In this document: piece after piece, positions 1-7,696 of the stretch
How the letters are laid out: every line of letters starts with the position of its first letter
Position numbering within the stretch: position 1 is the stretch's first letter
Assembly: GCA_034007295.1 (NCBI GenBank)
Contig: JAVERC010000060.1
Span: forward strand, 1 to 15,249
Reading direction: 5' to 3'
DNA length: 15,249 bases
Source: JACKCP01 sp034007295
GTDB lineage: Bacteria; Desulfobacterota; Desulfobacteria; Desulfobacterales; JACKCP01
Program-made: the position numbers and the translations under genes
Notes under the pieces: model-generated
Databases searched by the model: none
What the model was told of the DNA's origin: nothing
What the model saw: only the letters and a program-made list of their open reading frames with translations

Positions 1-603
1 ACATACTATATTAAAGATGGTGATTCCTATAAAATTGAAACCAAAATGATTGCTGCTGATGATGGTACACGTGAAGGTACAACAGCAGAAAGCATTGCAA
101 AATTAGGTTCTCCTTTTAAAGCAGGCGGAATTGTTACAGCTGCTAACTCTTCACAGACAACTGATGGTGCTGCTGCTACTCTTATAGCTTCAAAAGATGC
201 ATGTGACAGACTTGGCCTTAAGCCTATTGCAAAAATAGTTGGATATGCAGTAGCAGGTTGTAGATCAGAAGAAATGGGTGTTGGTCCTAAATATGCTATT
301 CCTAAGGTTCTTAAGCAGACTGGTATGACACTTGACCAGATTGACCTTATCGAACTTAACGAAGCTTTTGCATCACAGTCAATCCACTGCTTGAAAGAGC
401 TTGGAATTTGGGATACCCCAATGATGGATAAAGTTAACGTATGTGGTGGAGCTATTGCTCTTGGCCATCCTCTTGGATGTACTGGTGCAAAACTTACTGC
501 TACACTTCTTGCACAGCTTGAGCGTACCGGTGGAAAATACGGTATAGTTTCAATGTGTATTGGTGGCGGTATGGGTGCTGCTGCAATATTTGAAATGGTT
601 TAA
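1..603 (+). CDS. Thiolase (acetyl-CoA C-acyltransferase), C-terminal part
   Basis: Thiolases condense two acyl-CoAs or cleave 3-ketoacyl-CoA, in beta-oxidation or acetoacetyl-CoA formation in the cytoplasm. The reading frame is open from base 1, so the N-terminal half, including the first active-site Cys, lies upstream of the window; about 200 of the usual 390-400 residues are here. The first Met (46-48) is internal, not a start. Visible family motifs in order are the TT-x-E-x-(L/I)AKL region, the NSSQTTDGAAA segment, LNEAFA, GGAIALGHPLGCTGA with the catalytic His at 466-468, and CIGGGMGAA with the second catalytic Cys at 556-558. The C-terminus ends normally at FEMV. The degradative and biosynthetic types cannot be told apart from this half. 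A strong terminator follows 43 bp after the stop, so this is the last gene of its transcript. Confidence 0.95.
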   Translation, partial: TYYIKDGDSYKIETKMIAADDGTREGTTAESIAKLGSPFKAGGIVTAANSSQTTDGAAATLIASKDACDRLGLKPIAKIVGYAVAGCRSEEMGVGPKYAIPKVLKQTGMTLDQIDLIELNEAFASQSIHCLKELGIWDTPMMDKVNVCGGAIALGHPLGCTGAKLTATLLAQLERTGGKYGIVSMCIGGGMGAAAIFEMV

Positions 604-645
604 TCCTTTAAGGTTTAATACTGTTTAAATAAAATTTGTATGTCA

Positions 646-679
646 GGCCGTAACCAGATAATGGTTGCGGCCTTTTTTT
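646..679 (+). terminator. Intrinsic terminator after the thiolase
   Basis: An 11-bp stem pairs GGCCGTAACCA (646-656) with TGGTTGCGGCC (662-672), with one G-T pair and a GATAA loop. It is followed directly by seven T residues (673-679). This is a textbook Rho-independent terminator for the thiolase transcript. Confidence 0.93.
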
Positions 680-726
680 ATATCTGAACTGTTTATAAGA
701 TCTATTAATAATTGCATATAAGTTTG

Positions 727-780
727 TATATTTATAAAAATGTAAGAAAATGAAAGTTTTTTGATATTTTTATAAATATA
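727..780. repeat. Perfect 15-bp AT-only inverted repeat
   Basis: TATATTTATAAAAAT (727-741) is exactly complementary to 766-780, with a 24-nt spacer. It lies between the thiolase terminator and the sulP promoter candidate. It could be a cruciform or a binding site, but being only A and T it could partly be chance. I see no credible gene in 604-926. Confidence 0.6.
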
Positions 781-805
781 ACAGGTTTTAATCCTAAAAA
801 ACTGA

Positions 806-834
806 TTGACATAGACTTGAATAGCTGATTTAAA
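806..834 (+). promoter_or_regulatory. Candidate sigma-70 promoter of the SulP gene
   Basis: TTGACA (806-811) is followed by a 17-bp spacer and TTTAAA (829-834, 4 of 6 consensus). It would start transcription near 841 and give a leader of about 85 nt. The leader holds a small palindrome, ACTCCG (876-881) with CGGAGT (889-894). This is a motif-based call only. Confidence 0.5.
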
Positions 835-926
835 AATTGAGATTATATTTTTCAAAGAAAAAAAAAGAATATAAAACTCCGGGGATATCGGAGTAGAAGA
901 AATAAAATTAAATTAGAGGTGAGGTT

Positions 927-3065
927 ATGTTAACAAAAGTTTTTCCTTTTCTAGTCTGGCTTAGAGACTATAGTAAGGAGAAGTTCAAGATCGATTTTAT
1001 ATCCGGTCTTACAGTAGCACTTGTGCTTATTCCCCAGTCAATGGCATATGCACAGCTTGCAGGGCTTCCTCCGTATTATGGACTTTATGCTGCATTTCTT
1101 CCGCCAATGGTGGCGGCATTATTTGGTTCGAGCCGGCAGCTTCAGACAGGGCCGGTTGCTGTTGTTTCACTTATGACTGCTGCAAGTCTTGCTCCCCTTG
1201 CAACTGCAGGAAGTGAGCAGTATATAGCCTATGCTGTACTGCTTGCACTTACTGTTGGTATTTTTCAGTTTGCACTTGGTGTTTTAAGGCTTGGGCTTAT
1301 AGTCAATTTTTTATCCCATCCTGTTGTAAACGGTTTTACAAATGCTGCGGCCATAATTATTGGCCTTTCTCAGTTTTCAAAACTTTTTGGAGTATATGTT
1401 GATAATGCTGAACATTTTTATGAAACAATTATAAGAGTTGTGATAGCAGCAATAGATTATACTCATATTCCAACTCTTCTTATGGGAATTTTTGCAATTG
1501 CAATGATGATTGGATTAAAAAAAATAAATCCCAAAATTCCAAATGTTTTAGTCGCAGTTGTTATAACTACTCTTATTTCATATTTTACCGGATTTAATAA
1601 TGATTTTTCCGCAAAAATTTCAGATATTAATTCAGAAAAAGTAAAACAAGAAATTTCAGAGTTTAATTCAACAGTTCAAAAAATTGATGATTTGAGTAAA
1701 CAAAGATATGAGCTTAATCTTGCTTTAGATAAAATAAAAGAAGATAAAGGCAAAAATTCCATTGACTATTTAAAAGGTTCCCAGGAAATTGCCTTAATAA
1801 ATAAGCAGATTGAAGAAATCAGCCATTTTCAGTATCTTGCAAGAAAAAATTTGAGAAATTACAAATTTGAAGCAGCAGGTAATGAAAATAAGGTTTTTTA
1901 TTTAAAAACCACTGCTAAAGCTGAATTTGAAACAGACGGCAAAACATGGAGACTCAAAGTAGGCAATAAATATCTTAAAGAGGATTCTTTAACAATGACT
2001 GGCGGTGGAGCAGTTGTAGGTCAAATCCCGCCTGGTCTTCCAGCATTTTCCATCCCGACTTTTTCCATTGCCATGTTTTTAAAACTTCTTCCATTTGCAA
2101 TTATTATTTCTCTTTTAGGTTTTATGGAAGCTATCGCAATAGCAAAGGCAATGGCAGCTAAAACAGGTCAAAAACTTGATCCAAACCAGGAGCTTATAGG
2201 ACAGGGCCTTGCAAACATGCTGGGTGCTGTAGGTAAAAGTTATCCTGTTTCAGGTTCATTTTCAAGATCAGCTGTTAACTTTGACTCAGGTGCTGTAACC
2301 GGAATATCAAGTGTTGTTACAAGTCTCATGGTTGTAATTACCCTGATGTTTTTTACTCCGCTTTTGTATCATTTACCCCAGGCAGTACTTGCAGGTGTTA
2401 TTATGATGGCTGTTTTCGGGCTTGTTAATGTCCATGGTTTTGTTCATGCATATGAAGCAAAAAAGTCGGACGGTATAATTTCAGTTCTTACTTTTTTGAC
2501 AACACTTGCCTTTGCTCCCCATCTTGAAAAGGGTATTGAGCTTGGCGTAGTTCTTTCACTTGGAGTTTTCCTTTATAATAACATGAGGCCAAAGGTTACA
2601 AGTCTTGCAATGCAGGAAGATATGTCCCTTGGTTCAACTGATTATCATGGATTAAAGGAATGCCCTCATGTTGCTGTTGTAAGATTTGAAGGAACACTTT
2701 TCTTTGCAAATGCAACCTATCTTGAAGATCAGGTCCTTAATTTTCAGAGGGAAAGACCTGAATTAAAGCATATTATAATTGCCTGCGGAGGAATTAACGA
2801 TATTGACGCATCAGGTGAGGAAGCTCTTGGCCTTCTTATTGACAGGGTAAAGGCTTCGGGAGTTGATATTTCTTTTTCAGGACTCAATGAAAATGTTATT
2901 TCAGTTTTTAAACGAACTCATCTATATGAAAAAATTGGTGAAGAAAATATTTACGGCAATGTGCAGGATGCAGTTGAGGAGGTTTTCAAAGTAACTCATC
3001 AAAAGGGCAGTGTTTATTCGTGTCCTCTTGTATCTTATATACCTGTTGACAGTTCGGCTGGTTAA
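927..3065 (+). CDS. SulP family anion transporter with STAS domain and a large internal insertion
   Basis: SulP proteins move sulfate, bicarbonate or related anions across the inner membrane; the substrate cannot be read from sequence here. The N-terminal half shows the family pattern IPQSMAYAQLAGLPPYYGLYA (about residues 35-55), then helices to about residue 220. The second membrane half resumes at GQIPPGLPAFSIP (about 365-377) and runs to about 550. A STAS domain follows at about 578-688, with the DASG motif at 627-630 that holds its usual phosphorylatable Ser. Residues 225-358 are a polar, Lys/Glu-rich insertion with predicted coiled-coil character, in a place where relatives normally have a short loop; this raises the length to 712 against a usual 550-600. 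The start is supported by AGAGGTGAG just upstream. No clear terminator follows until 3247. Confidence 0.93.
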   Translation: MLTKVFPFLVWLRDYSKEKFKIDFISGLTVALVLIPQSMAYAQLAGLPPYYGLYAAFLPPMVAALFGSSRQLQTGPVAVVSLMTAASLAPLATAGSEQYIAYAVLLALTVGIFQFALGVLRLGLIVNFLSHPVVNGFTNAAAIIIGLSQFSKLFGVYVDNAEHFYETIIRVVIAAIDYTHIPTLLMGIFAIAMMIGLKKINPKIPNVLVAVVITTLISYFTGFNNDFSAKISDINSEKVKQEISEFNSTVQKIDDLSKQRYELNLALDKIKEDKGKNSIDYLKGSQEIALINKQIEEISHFQYLARKNLRNYKFEAAGNENKVFYLKTTAKAEFETDGKTWRLKVGNKYLKEDSLTMTGGGAVVGQIPPGLPAFSIPTFSIAMFLKLLPFAIIISLLGFMEAIAIAKAMAAKTGQKLDPNQELIGQGLANMLGAVGKSYPVSGSFSRSAVNFDSGAVTGISSVVTSLMVVITLMFFTPLLYHLPQAVLAGVIMMAVFGLVNVHGFVHAYEAKKSDGIISVLTFLTTLAFAPHLEKGIELGVVLSLGVFLYNNMRPKVTSLAMQEDMSLGSTDYHGLKECPHVAVVRFEGTLFFANATYLEDQVLNFQRERPELKHIIIACGGINDIDASGEEALGLLIDRVKASGVDISFSGLNENVISVFKRTHLYEKIGEENIYGNVQDAVEEVFKVTHQKGSVYSCPLVSYIPVDSSAG

Positions 3066-3246
3066 AAATAGCTTTTGTGCAGTTCGCATTTAAAGCAAAA
3101 CCCTAAAAAAAGGAAAATTTTAATGGAAGGTTTTTTAATTGTAAAAAAGTTAAGTCCTCCCATAATTAACTTTCAGACAAAGCTGACGACAAGTTATTTT
3201 TCTTTTTTCGGGTTTTTCCCGGCACTTCAGATTTAAACTAATATGT

Positions 3247-3282
3247 AAAAAACCGACAGAAGTACTTTTCTGCCGGTTTTTT
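3247..3282. terminator. Bidirectional intrinsic terminator between the SulP and MFS genes
   Basis: The sequence around AAAACCGACAGAA pairs with TTTCTGCCGGTTTT across a short loop, with an A run before the stem and a T run after it. It could stop transcription in either direction. It ends only 35 bp before the MFS start codon, so a promoter must overlap it, or it acts as an attenuator in the MFS leader. A second small hairpin, CGGG-TTTTT-CCCG, lies at 3209-3221. Confidence 0.7.
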
Positions 3283-3317
3283 GCATTTAAAGGAATAAAT
3301 GTAAAAAAGGAGTTAAA

Positions 3318-4568
3318 ATGAGTGAACAAAAAGTTATGAACAGATGGCTGGTGGTTTTTGGGGCCGTGCTTGTCCAGATGTGTCTTGGGGCAATTTATGC
3401 ATGGTCTGTTTTCACACCTCAACTGCTGGAGGCAGGTTGGACTACAACTCAGACAATGGCTGCTTTTTCTGCAGGTCTTGTCGGTTATGCGGTTGTAATG
3501 GTTCTAGCTGGTTTTCAGCTGGAAAGATTTGGCCCAAGAGCTCTTGCTATTTGTGGTGGTCTAGTTCTTGGAACCGGATACATAATTGCCGGTTTATTTG
3601 GTGGAACAAATTTTTGGATGATTTTTTTCTTCATCGGAGTAATGGGAGGTTCAGGTATTGGTATAGGTTATGTTGTTCCTATTTCAGTTGGAATGAAATG
3701 GTTTCCTGATAAAAAAGGAATGATAACCGGTCTTGCAGTTGCAGGATTTGGATTTGGGGCAACAATTTGGGTGAAGCTTGCCGGGTCAGTGGGCAATCTT
3801 ATTCAAAATTTGGGGCTTTCAAATACTTTTTTGGTGTTTGGCATTTGCTTTGCCATTCTAGTAACACTGGGAGGGCTTGTAATGGTTGATCCGCCTGAAG
3901 GTTGGCTGCCTGAAGGTTATGAACCTGCAGACAATAATTCAGCTGGCCCAGGAGGAGAAAGTATAGACATCAGCGGTAAGGAACTGCTTTTCAGGCCTCA
4001 ATATTATTTAATGTTTGTAACTTTTATTTTTGGAGCAGGTGCAGGACTCATGACCATAGGTCTTATTAAGCCTTTTGGGATTCATGCCCTTGGTTCTACA
4101 GGAATGGCTGCTGCAAAGGCAAGTGCCGTGGCTGGAACAGCTCTTGCGGTTTTAAGTATTGCAAACGGCCTTGGAAGGGTTATCTGGGGTATAATTTCAG
4201 ATAAAACAGGTGCAAAATTTGCTATTCTTATCATGATAAGTGCTCAGGCTGTAATGCTTTTTCTTTTTAATTTTATGGCTGGTTCAGAAAATCTTTTTTA
4301 TGTAGCAGCGGCAATAATAGGATTTAATTTTGGAGGAAACTTTGCTCTTTTCCCAACACTTACTGCAGAAACTTTTGGCACAACGCATGTTGGGAAAAAT
4401 TATCCAATGGTTTTTCTTGCCTATGGAATTGGCGGAATTTTATGCCCGATAGCAGGCGGAAAGCTTGGGGATATGGGACAATATCCGCTTGCATTTACAC
4501 TAAGTGCAATTCTTTGTATTGTAGGCTTTTTCCTTATATGGATGATAAAAAAGCCAAAAGTTAATTAA
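3318..4568 (+). CDS. OFA-family (oxalate/formate antiporter-like) MFS transporter
   Basis: This is a 416-residue inner-membrane carrier with the 12-helix major-facilitator pattern. The N-terminus carries the OFA hallmark, NRWLVVFGAVLVQ then GAIYAWSVFTP (residues 8-34). The loop motif GFQLERFGPR (65-74) follows helix 2, and WFPDKKGMITGLAVAGFGFG (128-147) is characteristic of OxlT/YhjX relatives. A soluble central loop (about 190-225) separates the two six-helix halves. Known members exchange oxalate/formate or take up pyruvate and other small monocarboxylates; which applies here is not resolved. The start has AAAAGGAG six bases upstream. It is a single-gene unit bounded by terminators at 3247-3282 and 4583-4615. 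Confidence 0.9.
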   Translation: MSEQKVMNRWLVVFGAVLVQMCLGAIYAWSVFTPQLLEAGWTTTQTMAAFSAGLVGYAVVMVLAGFQLERFGPRALAICGGLVLGTGYIIAGLFGGTNFWMIFFFIGVMGGSGIGIGYVVPISVGMKWFPDKKGMITGLAVAGFGFGATIWVKLAGSVGNLIQNLGLSNTFLVFGICFAILVTLGGLVMVDPPEGWLPEGYEPADNNSAGPGGESIDISGKELLFRPQYYLMFVTFIFGAGAGLMTIGLIKPFGIHALGSTGMAAAKASAVAGTALAVLSIANGLGRVIWGIISDKTGAKFAILIMISAQAVMLFLFNFMAGSENLFYVAAAIIGFNFGGNFALFPTLTAETFGTTHVGKNYPMVFLAYGIGGILCPIAGGKLGDMGQYPLAFTLSAILCIVGFFLIWMIKKPKVN

Positions 4569-4582
4569 TAATAAGCTTTACT

Positions 4583-4615
4583 ACAGCCAGGGAAAAATTT
4601 CCTGGCTGTTTTTTG
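4583..4615 (+). terminator. Intrinsic terminator after the MFS gene
   Basis: ACAGCCAGG (4583-4591) pairs with CCTGGCTGT (4601-4609), followed by further T residues. It lies between the convergent MFS and activase genes. The T tract on the plus strand makes it best suited to the MFS transcript. Confidence 0.9.
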
Positions 4616-4618
4616 TGT

Positions 4619-5362
4619 TCAAATTTCACCTGCAATTAGTGATGCCCCATATGCAACAACAATTTGAGGGTCTTTTGGAGTTGAAACTTTAAATCCATTT
4701 TTTTCCAGAATAAGTTTAATGCATTTGTTTTTTGCAACCCCTCCAAGAAAAAATATTTCCTTTGCACAAGTTACTCTTTTGAGCATTGCCACTGCACGCT
4801 TTACAACAGAAACATGGACTCCCATGGCGATATCTGAAGGGCTTTCACCTTTTGCAAGAAGAGATGTTACTTCGGATTCGGCAAAAACAGTGCACATATT
4901 GCTTATTGTTATTTCTTTTTGAAAAGATAGAGCATTTTCTCCAAAATCATCGAGCCTAAATCCAAGGGAGTCTGCCATTATTTCAAGAAATTTGCCTGTG
5001 CCTGCCGCACATCTGTCATTCATTTCAAATTTAGTTACTTTTCCTGATTCATTTATTGATAAAGCTTTTACATCCTGTCCGCCAATATCAAGAATTGCCT
5101 TTGTATCCGGGTTTATTTCAAAGGCACCTCTTGCAGCTGCCTTTATTTCGGTTACAGTGTTTGATTCAAAATGATTTTCAAAAATAGTTCTTCCATAACC
5201 TGTTGCAATAAATTTGTCTGCTTTTATACCTTCCATAATTTTTTTTGCATTTGCTACAGGGGAAAATCCGGTTTTTGTAATTCTTGTATCAATAATTTTT
5301 TTATTTTCGGTAAGAACAAGTGCTATTGTTCTTGAGCCTATGTCTATTCCGGCACAAATCAT
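4619..5362 (-). CDS. BadF/HgdC-type ATP-dependent [4Fe-4S] activase (CoA-dehydratase activator / DCCP reductase)
   Basis: Family members are homodimeric ATPases of the ASKHA fold. They bridge one [4Fe-4S] cluster between subunits and drive low-potential electron transfer to a 2-hydroxyacyl-CoA dehydratase, benzoyl-CoA reductase or double-cubane-cluster protein. The sequence shows the phosphate-1 loop GIDIGSRT (5-12), phosphate-2 region ILDIGGQDVKA (90-100) and adenosine-side FLGGVAKN (205-212). The two cluster cysteines are in RCAAGTGKF (C118) and SNMCTVFAESE (C157), spaced as in HgdC. The length of 247 fits. The Shine-Dalgarno site is weak. The natural partner is the HgdB-type gene at 5684-6958, upstream on the same strand. 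They are separated by 321 bp that hold a repeat element and a structured region, so it is unclear whether they are co-transcribed. Confidence 0.93.
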   Translation of the reverse strand: MICAGIDIGSRTIALVLTENKKIIDTRITKTGFSPVANAKKIMEGIKADKFIATGYGRTIFENHFESNTVTEIKAAARGAFEINPDTKAILDIGGQDVKALSINESGKVTKFEMNDRCAAGTGKFLEIMADSLGFRLDDFGENALSFQKEITISNMCTVFAESEVTSLLAKGESPSDIAMGVHVSVVKRAVAMLKRVTCAKEIFFLGGVAKNKCIKLILEKNGFKVSTPKDPQIVVAYGASLIAGEI

Positions 5363-5400
5363 GATAAGCCAAAAATCCTTGAAAGTTTTTAATTTAAACG

Positions 5401-5524
5401 GACGGATGCTGTATTATTTTTGAGCCTGATTTTTAATAATGCTTTGGATCTTGAGATATAAAACATTATTTTTTGAAACCGGTTCAAAAAAATGCACATC
5501 CGTCTATTAGATAGACTTTTTTTT
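5401..5524 (+). ncRNA. Structured intergenic region with a plus-strand terminator (candidate small RNA)
   Basis: GACGGATG (5401-5408) is complementary to CATCCGTC (5497-5504). Inside is a near-palindrome centred on AACCGGTT (about 5471-5489). The end is a terminator-like hairpin, GTCTAT (5502-5507), TAG, ATAGAC (5511-5516), then eight T residues. The closing stem and the terminator share GTC 5502-5504, so they would compete. No plus-strand gene ends nearby, which suggests a small RNA or relic. I found no convincing promoter, so this is tentative. Confidence 0.3.
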
Positions 5525-5528
5525 ATTT

Positions 5529-5671
5529 AGTTGCTGAACGAAAACGGCCTTTTTTGTTCATTTTTGCGTCAGATTCAAAAATTAATCCTCAAAATCCTCA
5601 ATGTATCCTAAAGGTTAAATTTTTCATCTTCCTTGAACTGAACAAAAAATTCTCGTTTTCGGCCAATCACT
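5529..5671 (+). repeat. MITE-like palindromic repeat, copy A
   Basis: This 143-bp element begins AGTTGCTGAACGAAAACG and ends CGTTTTCGGCCAATCACT. The ends are imperfect inverted repeats of about 32 bp sharing CGAAAACG and TTTTTTGTTCA. Internal AAAAATTAATCC and GGTTAAATTTTT are also complementary, so the whole unit can fold into one long hairpin. It is flanked by ATTT at 5525-5528 and 5672-5675, consistent with a 4-bp target duplication. It lies between the activase and the HgdB-like gene. Strand is given as the orientation with the AGTTGCTGA end first. Confidence 0.85.
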
Positions 5672-5683
5672 ATTTAAATTTTC

Positions 5684-6958
5684 TTAAATCATTTCAATAA
5701 AGGCTTCAATTCTTGTCTGAAGCTGACCCATGTCCTCCTGGCTGTAATCAGTTTCAATCTTAATTGAAGAAAGATTGTATTTTTGAAGTTCTTTTTCAAG
5801 TGAAAAAGCTTCTATTGTATATGGCTGGCAAAAATTAAGCCCGTATAGTATTACACCGTCAGCCTTATATTTTTTTGCCATTTCAAGAATATGTTCTTTT
5901 CTTTCCTGATTTGGAGTAAATACTGCACAGTCTATCTTGAAATATCTTTGAGTTATGTTTTCAATTAAAACTGATTTGTCGTTTGAATTATTTTCAACAA
6001 GGTTTCTTGCCCCTCGTTCTCCAATACAGGACTCTTCGCCTACTATAACAGCATCAAGTGATTCTGTTATAAAAGGAACTTTCCAGTTTGGAACAGCCAT
6101 TGGGCATCCTGACATAAGAATTCTTTTTCTTTTTAAAGGATAAGAAGAATTTTGCGATTTTATTCTTTCTTCAAGCTCATCACAGAGCTTGTTTACAGAG
6201 TCAGTAAACCTCAAAGGATCGTCATAAAAGGAAATCTGATTTATTAAAACTGCATCAAGGCCTGAGATGGGAACTATTTTATTTTGTCTTAAATTTTGAA
6301 GTCTGTATAAAGCCTTTCTTTTGTTGTTAACAATTTCAATCCCTTTTTTAAGAGAATCTGTTGTAATTTCATTTCCTGTAAGTTCTTCAAGTTTTATAAT
6401 AAATCTTTTAATTTCTTTTGAAAAAAGTTCTTTACCAGCATTGTTTTTAATCTGTGGAAGATCCATCAAATAAAAATCATCAATCATTTCACAAAGTGTT
6501 TCATATGCTTTTTTCTTTCCGTCGCAGGTATTTTCTCCAACAACAAGATCTGCACATTCAAGATAGGGACAAACTTTTCCAATTTTGAATCCAAGTGCAG
6601 ATTTAACAAGGGAGCATGTGTTTCTTGGGATATAGTTTTCTACTTCTTCAAGTGCAAAATCAGCTCCTGCACAAAGCCCTACGCTTATTCCTCCTGCTGC
6701 AATAATAAGTTCTTCAGGTACAAAAACGCAGTATGACCCTATTATTTTTTTTCCCTGCATTTTTGCATCAACAAGCTCTTTTATCCGAAGTCCGTGAACC
6801 TCACTTATTACAAAATCAAAATATTCCATAGATTTTGGTCGATTTTTTTGAGAAAGATAAATATCTTTATATCCTTGATTCAGAACTTTAAGAAGTGAAT
6901 TGTGAGAATCTAGATCAAGGCCAAGTTCATTCCACATGCTATTGTAATTGGTACTCAT
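5684..6958 (-). CDS. 2-hydroxyacyl-CoA dehydratase/BCR family protein, double-cubane-cluster-protein-like
   Basis: This 424-residue protein belongs to the HgdB/BcrB/FldC family, which binds Fe-S clusters through conserved cysteines and accepts electrons from an activase. Cys-bearing conserved blocks are GSYCVFVPEELIIAAG (C77), GLCAGAD (C96), YIPRNTCSLVKSALGF (C115), CPYLECADLVVGENTCDGKKK in part (C130, C135, C145), SGCPMA (C285), EESCIGER (C311) and LNFCQPY (C377). No second dehydratase subunit, CoA-transferase or acyl-CoA dehydrogenase is nearby. That argues for the homodimeric double-cubane-cluster type (with E. coli YjiM as a relative) over a true hydroxyacyl-CoA dehydratase; this is inference, and the substrate is unknown. 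The start has GGAGA five bases upstream, and a good promoter lies at 6999-7028. Confidence 0.88.
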   Translation of the reverse strand: MSTNYNSMWNELGLDLDSHNSLLKVLNQGYKDIYLSQKNRPKSMEYFDFVISEVHGLRIKELVDAKMQGKKIIGSYCVFVPEELIIAAGGISVGLCAGADFALEEVENYIPRNTCSLVKSALGFKIGKVCPYLECADLVVGENTCDGKKKAYETLCEMIDDFYLMDLPQIKNNAGKELFSKEIKRFIIKLEELTGNEITTDSLKKGIEIVNNKRKALYRLQNLRQNKIVPISGLDAVLINQISFYDDPLRFTDSVNKLCDELEERIKSQNSSYPLKRKRILMSGCPMAVPNWKVPFITESLDAVIVGEESCIGERGARNLVENNSNDKSVLIENITQRYFKIDCAVFTPNQERKEHILEMAKKYKADGVILYGLNFCQPYTIEAFSLEKELQKYNLSSIKIETDYSQEDMGQLQTRIEAFIEMI

Positions 6959-6998
6959 TTGTTCTCCTTATTACTTTTTTATATCTAAGATGTACAAA

Positions 6999-7028
6999 AT
7001 TATTAGGTTTTTATATTTTGGCTGTCAA
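6999..7028 (-). promoter_or_regulatory. Candidate sigma-70 promoter of the HgdB/DCCP-like gene
   Basis: On the minus strand, TTGACA (7028-7023) is followed by an 18-bp spacer and AATAAT (7004-6999, 5 of 6 consensus). Transcription would begin near 6992, giving a leader of about 34 nt. The region is shared with the divergent MarR gene. Confidence 0.55.
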
Positions 7029-7117
7029 TTTGATAAAATCTATAGCTTTCAGATTGTTTATCAGTATTTTCTATTATTTTTTTGTCTTTACATTTTAAAA
7101 TTTAAAGTTTAATTTCT

Positions 7118-7153
7118 AAATATTTCGATTTTTGAAATATTTTTAAATCGAAA
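7118..7153. promoter_or_regulatory. Overlapping palindromes upstream of marR (candidate operator)
   Basis: AAATATTTC (7118-7126) is the inverse of GAAATATTT (7134-7142). TTTCGATTT (7123-7131) is the inverse of AAATCGAAA (7145-7153). Two interleaved 9-bp palindromes 32-67 bp before a MarR start codon are what an autoregulated MarR operator would look like. Binding is inferred from position only. Confidence 0.5.
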
Positions 7154-7184
7154 TTTTTAAATTTCAAAATATGAAGGAAATGCA

Positions 7185-7649
7185 ATGGAAAATTGGGATA
7201 AGCTCCTTGACGAACTTATAAATTACTGGGAGACCCTTTTTTATCAGCTGAAAGATGCAGACAACTCCGCATCTGTTGTTTTAAATTCCCAATTAAGCGA
7301 ACAGGAACTGAAAGTAATTATTTTTTTAGGAAAAAACGGAGATGAAAGAATGAAGGATATTGCAGAGCACATGAATCTTGTTGTGAGCTCATTAACTTCA
7401 ATTGCAGATAAACTTGTTGAAAAAAATTATGTTGAAAGAAAAAGATCTGAATCTGACAGAAGGATTGTAAGGCTGTCTCTCACAAAAAAAGGGCAAAGTT
7501 TTTTTTCTGAATTAAGGAAAATAAAAAAAACAAAAGGGAGGGAAATTCTAGGTCTCTTAGATAATGAAGACAAAAAAGTTTATGTAGAACTTATGAGAAA
7601 AATGGTAGAAAGAAGCAGAATTAAAAAAGAGAAATCAAAAAAAAATTAG
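7185..7649 (+). CDS. MarR-family winged-helix transcriptional regulator
   Basis: This is a 154-residue cytoplasmic DNA-binding protein, a normal length for MarR. The winged helix spans about residues 38-103. The recognition region is around RMKDIAEHMNLVVSSLTSIADKL, and the wing carries the family signature SESDRRIVRLSLTKKG (88-103). Helices at both ends (about 1-25 and 105-150) would form the dimer interface, and the C-terminus is very Lys-rich. The start has AAGGA (7174-7178) at good spacing. It precedes the TolC-like gene by 47 bp on the same strand and probably controls it and itself through the palindromes at 7118-7153. The ligand is unknown. Confidence 0.92.
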   Translation: MENWDKLLDELINYWETLFYQLKDADNSASVVLNSQLSEQELKVIIFLGKNGDERMKDIAEHMNLVVSSLTSIADKLVEKNYVERKRSESDRRIVRLSLTKKGQSFFSELRKIKKTKGREILGLLDNEDKKVYVELMRKMVERSRIKKEKSKKN

Positions 7650-7696
7650 TTTGGATTTAATTTGTCTATTTGGATATAAAATGGAGGTTTTGATCA

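Noticed and set aside
643..855. Minus-strand open frame of 70 codons between thiolase and sulP
   Set aside because: It covers the terminator and the AT inverted repeat, has a low-complexity Ile/Lys/Asn product, and lacks a ribosome site.
3150..3422. Minus-strand open frame of 90 codons overlapping the MFS gene start
   Set aside because: It overlaps the well-supported MFS N-terminus and the terminator at 3247-3282, and the product has no coding character.
5684..6958. Assignment as a true (R)-2-hydroxyglutaryl-CoA dehydratase subunit
   Set aside because: No second subunit or glutaconate CoA-transferase is nearby, so the specific pathway cannot be supported; only the family is claimed.
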